The notes under the pieces are model-generated. The model made no database searches, was not told where the DNA came from, and saw only the letters and a program-made list of their open reading frames with translations. Below, one piece after another: positions 1 to 4,973 of a stretch of 5,167 bases of DNA (position 1 is the first letter of the stretch; each line of letters opens with the position of its first letter). The DNA lies in the NCBI GenBank assembly GCA_027067035.1, contig JAMOMO010000488.1:1-5167 (forward strand), read 5' to 3'. The translations under genes were made by a program, and so were the position numbers. Source of the stretch: Desulfobulbaceae bacterium. Lineage in GTDB: Bacteria > Desulfobacterota > Desulfobulbia > Desulfobulbales > Desulfocapsaceae.

Positions 1-1
1 T

Positions 2-955
2 CGTGCAAAGGATCTCACCCAGCAGCTCCTCACCTTCGCGCGGGGCGGCGATCCCGTAAAAGAAGTCTCCTCACTGGATGCGGTGATCAGAGACTCGGCC
101 AACTTCGTCCTTCACGGAGACAAGGTTGCCTGCCGTTTCATCATACCCGATGACCTGTGGCTGGTCGAAATTGACAAGGGACAGATCAGTCAGGTCATCC
201 AGAACATTGTGATCAATGGCAGCCACGCCATGCCTGACGGCGGCACAATCACCATAACAGCGGAAAATGTTCACGACGGGAATCATCCATTTCCCGCCAC
301 CATCCGGGAGGAGAAATTTGTCAGAATATCCATAGAAGATCATGGTATCGGCATGTCCCCCCAGATCATGGAGAAGATCTTCGACCCTTACTACTCAACA
401 AAAAAGGAAGGCAGCGGACTCGGACTGGCCATCACCCAGTCCATCATCCTGAAGCACAACGGCCACATCAGCGTTGACTCAAGCCCCGGCAGTGGCTCCA
501 CCTTCACAATTTTCCTCCCTGCATCACAGGAGACACGGACTGTGAGCCATGAAAACGTTGTCACCTCGGCCCAGCCGTATCATGCAAAGATACTGCTGAT
601 GGATGATGAAGAGATGGTCCTGCAGGTCTCAAAGGATATGCTCAGCCTGCTCGGTCATGAAGTCACCCTCTCCAGACATGGCGAAGAAGCCATTCAGTTC
701 TACCGGGAGGCTATGGAGGCGGGAGAGGTATTTGATATCGTCATCATGGACCTGACCATCCCGGGAGGAATGGGTGGAAAAGATACCGTGAAAGAGATAC
801 TGGCCCTTGACCCCACCGCCCGGGTTGTTGTCTCCAGCGGCTACTCGAACGACCCGGTCATGGCAAAATACGCTGAATACGGATTTTGTGCCGCACTTGT
901 AAAACCTTACATACTGAAAGAACTTTCACGAACCATCAATGAACTGACGGCCTAG
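2..955 (+). CDS. Hybrid sensor histidine kinase/response regulator, C-terminal part (5' end outside window)
   Basis: The frame is open from base 2, so the gene begins upstream; 317 residues are visible. Residues 1-16 (RAKDLTQQLLTFARGG) match the end of a HisKA dimerisation helix, so the phospho-accepting histidine lies outside the window. A HATPase_c domain follows at about 55-172: N box with N68 and N72, G1 box DHGIGM (113-118), F box around F127, and G2 box GSGLGL (137-142). After a short linker, residues 198-315 form a receiver domain with acidic pair D201/D202, predicted phospho-acceptor D250, the SSG switch serines, and K301 in VKPY. Such proteins autophosphorylate and pass phosphate to a receiver Asp. 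No DNA-binding output or Hpt domain follows the receiver, so an external Hpt or partner regulator is likely. Sensor domains and signal are unknown because the N-terminus is missing. The GTG at 83 is internal, not a start. The gene converges on the tRNA and fusion gene. Confidence 0.93.
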   Translation, partial: RAKDLTQQLLTFARGGDPVKEVSSLDAVIRDSANFVLHGDKVACRFIIPDDLWLVEIDKGQISQVIQNIVINGSHAMPDGGTITITAENVHDGNHPFPATIREEKFVRISIEDHGIGMSPQIMEKIFDPYYSTKKEGSGLGLAITQSIILKHNGHISVDSSPGSGSTFTIFLPASQETRTVSHENVVTSAQPYHAKILLMDDEEMVLQVSKDMLSLLGHEVTLSRHGEEAIQFYREAMEAGEVFDIVIMDLTIPGGMGGKDTVKEILALDPTARVVVSSGYSNDPVMAKYAEYGFCAALVKPYILKELSRTINELTA

Positions 956-969
956 ACCAGGCCCCGGTC

Positions 970-1006
970 AAAAAAAAACGGGTTGCAGAAAAATCTGCAA
1001 CCCGTT
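970..1006 (-). terminator. Intrinsic terminator after tRNA-Arg
   Basis: A perfect 12-bp inverted repeat (978-989 pairing with 994-1005, extendable by one A-T pair) encloses an AAAA loop. On the minus strand the stem is followed directly by a run of nine T (plus-strand A tract 970-978), a textbook Rho-independent terminator for the tRNA transcript. On the plus strand the stem is followed by TTGAAAATGC with no T tract, so it would be at best a weak terminator for the histidine kinase gene, which ends 15 bases before it. Confidence 0.9.
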
Positions 1007-1015
1007 GAAAATGCA

Positions 1016-1092
1016 TGGTACGCCAGACAGGGTTCGAACCTGTGACCTACGGCTTAGAAGGCCGTTGCTCTATCCAGCTGAGCTACTGGCGC
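1016..1092 (-). tRNA. tRNA-Arg (anticodon UCU), CCA encoded
   Basis: The minus strand folds as a complete cloverleaf: 7-bp acceptor stem (GCGCCAG with CTGGCGT), D arm GCTC/GAGC, anticodon stem ACGGC/GCCGT with loop CTTCTAA, 5-nt variable region AGGTC, and T arm ACAGG/CCTGT with loop TTCGAAC. The discriminator is A73 and a genomic CCA occupies 1018-1016. The anticodon TCT lies at 1058-1056 and reads AGA (and, by wobble, AGG) arginine codons. The only irregularity is that the first acceptor pair is G1-U72, a wobble. Without CCA the gene spans 1019-1092. It lies 36 bases downstream of the cysteine synthase/CysRS-like fusion on the same strand, with its own likely promoter and terminator. Confidence 0.97.
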
Positions 1093-1103
1093 ATGATATG
1101 GAG

Positions 1104-1132
1104 TCTATAAAATATAGATAACAAAAAATCAA
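1104..1132 (-). promoter_or_regulatory. Probable sigma70-type promoter for tRNA-Arg, overlapping the fusion gene stop codon
   Basis: On the minus strand, TTGATT (1132-1127) and TATAGA (1109-1104) are separated by exactly 17 bases; each matches the consensus at 4 of 6 positions. The predicted start, about 5 bases before the tRNA 5' end, suits a tRNA gene. The -35 element contains the TGA stop of the upstream gene (1131-1129). Read-through transcription from that gene could also contribute. Confidence 0.5.
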
Positions 1133-3459
1133 CTCCATTCTTTATCCACGGGTTTCCAGACAGGACCGGTGGCCGTATCAATAATTTGAATCCCCTGACG
1201 GATAAGTTCATCACGCGCCTCATCGGCCGCCTTCCAGTCTTTACCCTGCCGCGCCTCTTCCCGGCGCTGAATAATGGCATTCACTCCAGGTGCCAGCGGG
1301 CAGCCTTTAAGGCGGAAAATCTGGAGAATTTCGTTAATCCTGCCAAGACTCTCAAGGATATATTTTTTCTGATCACCATCAAGATGATTCACATGGAGAA
1401 TCGGATTGGTACGCTTGATAAACTTGTAGACCGCTCCCATCGCCCTTGAGACATTAAGATCATCATCCATGGCTGAAAAGAACTGTTCCTCCATGGCGGA
1501 CACATAGGCTGCAACTTCCGGATGCGGTTTTCCGGGCGGCAGACAGAGCAGCTTGCAGGTAAATTCATCGATACGGCGCAGCGCGGTGCGCACATTGATC
1601 AGCCGCCTGAATGAGAAATTAATGGGTTTGCGGTAATGCACCGAGAGCAGCATGAAGCGTACATCACGCGCCGTAAAACCACGCAGCAGCACATCTTTCA
1701 GGGTCACCACATTACCGGCCTCGGCCGACATCTTTTTACCGTCCACAAGGAGCATTTCAGAGTGCAGCCAGTACCTGGCCAGGGGTTTCCCGGTGAGGGA
1801 CTCGGCAATGGCGATCTCATTTTCATGGTGCGGAAAGATCAGGTTGCGACTGGCTGTGTGCACATCCATGGTCTCGCCAAGATATTTGGTGGACATGGCG
1901 GAGCACTCAATATGCCAGCCCGGTCGTACATTTCCCCAGTCCGTCTCATAAAATATCCCCTCCTTCAGCTCCGCCAGGGTGGAACGCTTCAGCAGGGTAA
2001 AGTCACGCGGGTTATCCTTTTCATAGTTATCAAGATCAACTGTCCGGCCCAGTTTAATCTTGCCCAGATCAATACCCGACAAACGCCCGTATTTCTTGAA
2101 TTTCGAGATATCAAAATAGATGGAGCCATGCTTTTCATAGGCAAAGCCCTTATGCAGCAGTTCGTGGGTTATCTCTATCATATCAGCGACATGATCCGAG
2201 GCCCGCGGATAATTGGTGGCCCGTTTCACGTTCAGGGCATCAATATCCTCCATAAAACCATCGATATAACGGGAGGTGAATTCATCAAGGGACTTACCGG
2301 TCCTGATGGCACCTTCAATGGTGTTGTCATCCAGATCCGTAAAGTTCATACACGAGTTCACCTCATAGCCCTTGTGTTCCAGGTAACGGGTGATGAGGTC
2401 CGAGACAAGGAGCCGACGGCACAGTGACAGATCAGCGGGCTCATAGGCGGTGGGCCCGCAGGTGTAGAAGCTGACCTTCTTTTCCTGCTGGGGACGGAAC
2501 GGCTCTTTTTTCTTTGTCAGAGTGTTAAAAAAGCAGAGGCCCGATTTTTTTTCAGTCACCTCGTTTTTTCTGGTGAACAGCGGGGTTGAAAGATATCGCT
2601 CCCCGCCGTCGGGAATGATTGTGACAATAAAACCGTCTTCAAGCTCTTCTGCCAGCTTCAGTGCGCAGGACATTGCCGCGCCGCTGCTCATACCCACCAG
2701 CAATCCCTCTTTTCGCGCAAGGAGCCGGGCCATACGAAAGGCATCCTCATCTTCCACATTCACGATGGAAGACGGCAGAGATTTGTCAAATATCCCCGGC
2801 TTATAAGACTCCTTCATGTTCTTCAGGCCCTGAATTTTATGGCCAAGATACGGCTCAACAGCAACAATTTTCACCTCGGGATGGTGCTCACTGAACCATT
2901 TGCACAGTCCCATAACGGTTCCGGATGTGCCAAGGGTGGCCACCACATGGGTCACTTTGCCCCCGGTCTGTTCCCATATTTCCGGAGCCGTATTCTGATA
3001 GTGAGCATCCCAGTTGGCAGCATTGTTGAACTGATCGGTGAGATAATAGCGCTCCGGATGTTCACGGGCCATGACGTAGGCCTTTTCGATGGCACCGTCG
3101 GTACTGCGGTTGGCGGGAGTGAGCAGGATTTCTGCCCCATAGGCCTGCATGATCTGCCTTCGTTCCAGAGATGCGGATTCGGGCATCACCAGAACACAGC
3201 GATAGCCCTTGGCGGCACAGACCATGGCAAGACCGATACCGGTGTTGCCACTGGTGGCCTCCAGAACAATCTTATCTTCAGTCAAATCGCCACTGGCCTC
3301 ACCTGCCTCAATAAGAGAGAGTGAGATCCGCTCCTTCACTGACCCGCCCGGATTGGAGGATTCGAGCTTGGCGTACACGGGGATAGCGCTGTTGTTCAGG
3401 CGATTTACCCGTATAAGAGGGGTTCCGCCGATGGCCTCTAAAACATTATTATAAAGCAT
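1129..3459 (-). CDS. Fusion protein: cysteine synthase joined to a cysteinyl-tRNA synthetase-like domain with degenerate catalytic motifs
   Basis: 776 residues, one uninterrupted frame. Residues 1-296 form a complete PLP-dependent cysteine synthase (CysK/CysM type), which makes cysteine from an activated serine and sulfide. Visible are the PLP lysine K42 in GGSVKER, the TSGNTG substrate loop (69-74), the phosphate-binding GTSGT (177-181), SSGAA (258-262) and the family ending PDGGERYLST. After a linker of about 10 residues, residues 308-776 align along the length of CysRS. All four zinc ligands are present (C334, C519, H544, E548, matching E. coli C28, C209, H234, E238), with T374 and W515 of the cysteine pocket and the C-terminal KDWKAADEARD segment. 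The activation motifs are not: HIGH is DLSL (343-346), KMSKS is KMSAE (576-580), and GGxD is ASRN (536-539). I therefore infer an active synthase joined to a cysteine-binding pseudo-synthetase, and withhold a cysS symbol. The start fits the family N-terminus MLYNN...GGTPL; no clear Shine-Dalgarno precedes it. Both domain identities are secure; the role of the second is inference. Confidence 0.93.
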   Translation of the reverse strand: MLYNNVLEAIGGTPLIRVNRLNNSAIPVYAKLESSNPGGSVKERISLSLIEAGEASGDLTEDKIVLEATSGNTGIGLAMVCAAKGYRCVLVMPESASLERRQIMQAYGAEILLTPANRSTDGAIEKAYVMAREHPERYYLTDQFNNAANWDAHYQNTAPEIWEQTGGKVTHVVATLGTSGTVMGLCKWFSEHHPEVKIVAVEPYLGHKIQGLKNMKESYKPGIFDKSLPSSIVNVEDEDAFRMARLLARKEGLLVGMSSGAAMSCALKLAEELEDGFIVTIIPDGGERYLSTPLFTRKNEVTEKKSGLCFFNTLTKKKEPFRPQQEKKVSFYTCGPTAYEPADLSLCRRLLVSDLITRYLEHKGYEVNSCMNFTDLDDNTIEGAIRTGKSLDEFTSRYIDGFMEDIDALNVKRATNYPRASDHVADMIEITHELLHKGFAYEKHGSIYFDISKFKKYGRLSGIDLGKIKLGRTVDLDNYEKDNPRDFTLLKRSTLAELKEGIFYETDWGNVRPGWHIECSAMSTKYLGETMDVHTASRNLIFPHHENEIAIAESLTGKPLARYWLHSEMLLVDGKKMSAEAGNVVTLKDVLLRGFTARDVRFMLLSVHYRKPINFSFRRLINVRTALRRIDEFTCKLLCLPPGKPHPEVAAYVSAMEEQFFSAMDDDLNVSRAMGAVYKFIKRTNPILHVNHLDGDQKKYILESLGRINEILQIFRLKGCPLAPGVNAIIQRREEARQGKDWKAADEARDELIRQGIQIIDTATGPVWKPVDKEWS
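2525..2557 (-). other. Possible slippage site at the domain junction of the fusion gene
   Basis: Eight consecutive A on the minus strand (2552-2545) encode the end of E303 plus K304-K305, just between the synthase and CysRS-like domains. In the reading frame this gives the heptamer A AAA AAA (2551-2545), a classic -1 slippery form, with an SD-like GAGGTG five bases upstream. A -1 shift would add IGPLLF and stop at TAA (2527-2525), giving a 311-residue synthase-only product. A shift the other way also meets a stop within a few codons. Neighbouring A6 and T6 runs make the junction generally homopolymer-rich. Nothing shows that slippage occurs. Confidence 0.25.
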
Positions 3460-3612
3460 AATAGTAAGTTATCTGTTTTCGTGGTTGTGGATCATTTTCC
3501 CGCAGCAATGGGCGTCCGGGGGGAGGTAAATACTTTTCCGCATGTTAGTTTTGTTGTTTTCATGGCAACAACTCACGACTTTGAAGAGAAAAGCCACAAA
3601 GCCGATACAGGT

Positions 3613-4086
3613 TCAGGATTCTCTTTTACAGGCCTGGGAAAGATACCAGAAACGCAGCAGGGCATCCCTCACATCTTTGTCAGGGATGGATTCAGTACAC
3701 GATTCAAATGCCGCAACATCCTCGGGCGCTGGCTGAACATATCGCAGTACCGGCTCGGCTTCCGCCTCATCACCCTCTTTTTTTTCAGCAACACAAAAAC
3801 GCAGGCCCTGCAGGCGGGTACGTTTCAATGATTTATTCAACTCGTCCAGTATGAAAACTGTCTGATACTGAAACTGCTGCATCCAGGCAGAATTTTCAAC
3901 TTCAATCCAGAGCACCTTTTTAACAATTTTCAGCGGTCGGCAGTGCCCGGAGATCTCTTTATCAAGGAGATCCTCCCAGTTTACAAAAATTGAATGGAGA
4001 TCAAGCTGTTCCTCCCAGCCTCGCTGCCTGCTCAACTGAGGAAGAAGAAGCGCCAGTCCTTCCAGCGACTTACCCATTTCTTTCAT
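3613..4086 (-). CDS. dciA: DUF721/DciA-family protein, probable replicative helicase loader
   Basis: 157 residues, cytoplasmic, no signal peptide or membrane segment. The core at about 24-97 fits the DUF721 pattern: a tryptophan-containing segment (VNWEDLL, W37) followed by ISGHCRP (H48, P51), then a beta strand VLWIEVENSAW ending in W68, then a helix (QFQYQTVFILDELNKSL) and the strand LRFCVA. DUF721 is the domain of DciA, which loads the DnaB helicase in bacteria lacking DnaC/DnaI-type loaders. After an acidic linker (GDEAEAEP, 105-112) there is a C-terminal extension of about 40 residues with a predicted helix (KDVRDALLRFWYLSQACK). The ATG at 4086 is used; a second in-frame ATG lies three codons in, and neither has a strong Shine-Dalgarno. 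The fusion gene follows 153 bases downstream on the same strand with no terminator visible between them. Family assignment is fairly secure; function is by family. Confidence 0.78.
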   Translation of the reverse strand: MKEMGKSLEGLALLLPQLSRQRGWEEQLDLHSIFVNWEDLLDKEISGHCRPLKIVKKVLWIEVENSAWMQQFQYQTVFILDELNKSLKRTRLQGLRFCVAEKKEGDEAEAEPVLRYVQPAPEDVAAFESCTESIPDKDVRDALLRFWYLSQACKRES

Positions 4087-4100
4087 ATCATAAACCCAAC

Positions 4101-4156
4101 ACCACCTGTCAGCTCACAAAAACACTTTCATCGCGCCTGAAAAGACCACCTGTCAG
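4101..4156 (-). repeat. Two-copy direct repeat upstream of dciA
   Basis: ACCACCTGTCAG occurs perfectly at 4101-4112 and 4145-4156, 44 bases apart. On the minus strand each copy (CTGACAGGTGGT) is followed, after 14 and 13 bases respectively, by ATGAAAG. In the proximal copy that ATGAAAG is the dciA start; in the distal copy (4131-4125) it opens a frame that stops after five codons. This may be a local duplication of the dciA leader or a pair of regulator sites about four helical turns apart. Confidence 0.55.
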
Positions 4157-4240
4157 ATTAGATAGCCAATAGTTCAGAAAAGAGCTACCAGAGAATAAAA
4201 ATATATACAAAATTTCTGAGAATCGTCATCAAAAAAAAGA

Positions 4241-4280
4241 AAACGCTGCTTCTTCGACAAATATGTCGAATGCTTCGTTT
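4241..4280. repeat. Hairpin-forming inverted repeat in the divergent intergenic region
   Basis: A perfect 7-bp inverted repeat TTCGACA/TGTCGAA (4253-4259 with 4264-4270) surrounds an AATA loop. An outer 5-bp pairing AAACG/CGTTT (4241-4245 with 4276-4280) is separated from it by an unequal internal loop. The element is flanked by an A-rich tract on the left (from 4231) and T-rich sequence on the right, so either transcript would end in a U-rich run. It lies upstream of both divergent genes and outside the transcript of the 4330 promoter. It could be an operator, an attenuator in a long dciA leader, or the end of an unseen small RNA. Confidence 0.4.
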
Positions 4281-4329
4281 TTTCTTCGTTTTCAGCTCCT
4301 AAGACAGCAAAATTGGGTATATTTACCTA

Positions 4330-4365
4330 TTGACTTAGCCAAAAGACATTCTTATATTGTCGACA
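4330..4365 (+). promoter_or_regulatory. Sigma70-type promoter of the 145-residue exported protein gene, with a palindrome at the start site
   Basis: TTGACT (4330-4335) and TATATT (4353-4358) each match the -35 and -10 consensus at 5 of 6 positions and are spaced by exactly 17 bases. Transcription should begin near 4365, leaving a leader of about 50 bases. The 8-bp palindrome TGTCGACA (4358-4365) abuts the -10 element and covers the predicted start. It shares TGTCGA with the hairpin at 4253-4270, so it may be an operator half; that link is inference. Confidence 0.7.
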
Positions 4366-4404
4366 TAATTGAACTATTTTCAGAGTCAAAAGGAATAATA
4401 TAGC

Positions 4405-4409
4405 AGGAG
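4405..4409 (+). promoter_or_regulatory. Ribosome binding site for the 4416 gene
   Basis: AGGAG ends six bases before the ATG at 4416, the strongest Shine-Dalgarno in the window. It fixes that start and, with the promoter at 4330, suggests a well-expressed gene. Confidence 0.8.
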
Positions 4410-4415
4410 CCCACC

Positions 4416-4853
4416 ATGAAGAAGTTAATCATATCAGTACTCTTGGGCGTTTTCGTCGCCTCTCCGGTCTTTGCCGACTGGATAGAGGATTTTTCAAAAA
4501 ACTTCCAGACGCAAGGGATTGAAGTCGCCGTACCCAAAGCCCTTGAACAGGGAAAAACTCCTGAAGCCATCGTGGAGGAAGGTCTGAAACTCACCGACCT
4601 TAATCCGCAGAATCTGCTCAAGGCGCTCTACTGCTCCGGTGCAAACGGAGATGATATCAAGCTTGCAGCCGACAACAACGGCATCTCCGAAATCATCGTT
4701 GTTGCAGCCTTCAAAAAGAGTGTTGTTGAGTGTGGCGACCAGGTGGCCGACACCCAGGCATATACCCCTGTTGCAACAGGGCCCCGCTTTGCAGGAATGC
4801 CGGCTCCCGGTGCCGGGAACGGGTCCAGTTATGCAAGCCGTTCCACATTTTAA
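4416..4853 (+). CDS. Small exported protein of unknown function
   Basis: 145 residues. The N-terminus MKKLIISVLLGVFVASPVFA is a typical Sec signal peptide with a signal peptidase I site after A20 (VFA-DW). There is no lipobox, so the mature product of about 125 residues is probably periplasmic or secreted. The mature region begins with an aromatic/acidic segment. Residues 34-105 look mostly helical, with repeated turn-helix units (QGKTPEAIVEEGLKL, LNPQNLLKALYCSG, GDDIKLAADNNG, ISEIIVVAAFKKS). Two cysteines, C73 and C106, could form a disulfide. The tail from about 112 is low in helix and rich in Gly, Pro, Ala and Ser, ending YASRSTF. I do not recognise the family and assign no function. A good promoter, a strong ribosome binding site and a dedicated terminator mark it as a single-gene transcription unit. 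The start is well supported. Confidence 0.85.
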   Translation: MKKLIISVLLGVFVASPVFADWIEDFSKNFQTQGIEVAVPKALEQGKTPEAIVEEGLKLTDLNPQNLLKALYCSGANGDDIKLAADNNGISEIIVVAAFKKSVVECGDQVADTQAYTPVATGPRFAGMPAPGAGNGSSYASRSTF

Positions 4854-4878
4854 CGGGGTTTTCTTTTTTCAAAAATCC

Positions 4879-4914
4879 AAGCTCTGTATTCAAAACAATA
4901 CAGGGCTTTTTTTT
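4879..4914 (+). terminator. Intrinsic terminator after the 145-residue exported protein gene
   Basis: GCTCTGTATT (4881-4890) pairs with AATACAGGGC (4897-4906) through one G-U pair around a CAAAAC loop; flanking AA/TT can extend the stem to 12 bp. A run of eight T (4907-4914) follows. It lies 28 bases after the stop codon and separates this gene from the next one. Confidence 0.9.
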
Positions 4915-4973
4915 GTGTATCATTTTTCAGTGCCGAACAGTTCCTCTTAACACTCTAATACATTAAAATGGCC

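Noticed and set aside
978..1005. Terminator for the histidine kinase gene on the plus strand
   Set aside because: The hairpin is on the plus strand too, but the sequence after it lacks a T run, so it is assigned to the minus strand only.
1636..2427. Plus-strand 263-residue open frame antisense to the fusion gene
   Set aside because: It overlaps fully a clearly conserved minus-strand coding region, shows no domain and has no start signals; a shadow frame.
2422..2433. Loss of the HIGH motif as a frameshift or sequencing artefact
   Set aside because: Flanking residues (CGPTAYEPA before, then R348 and the DLITRYL segment) align with CysRS without insertions or deletions, and the KMSKS and GGxD motifs are independently changed elsewhere, so base-call errors are an unlikely explanation.
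2557..2559. Internal GTG (V301) as a separate start for the CysRS-like domain
   Set aside because: It has no Shine-Dalgarno at a useful distance, and the next Met is well inside the domain (M371). The single long frame is the simpler reading.
2839..3324. Plus-strand 161-residue open frame antisense to the synthase domain
   Set aside because: Same reason: the opposite strand encodes conserved cysteine synthase motifs.
3492..3563. A 23-codon minus-strand frame (MKTTKLTCGK...) between dciA and the fusion gene, as a leader peptide
   Set aside because: No ribosome binding site, only one Cys codon, and no attenuator hairpin with a T run follows; indistinguishable from chance.
3553..3572. GTTGTT/AACAAC inverted repeat as a terminator between dciA and the fusion gene
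   Set aside because: Only six mostly A-T pairs and no T tract on either side.
4087..4230. A specific promoter for dciA on the minus strand
   Set aside because: AT-rich stretches such as TATATA near 4200 exist, but I found no -35/-10 pair with good spacing that I would defend.
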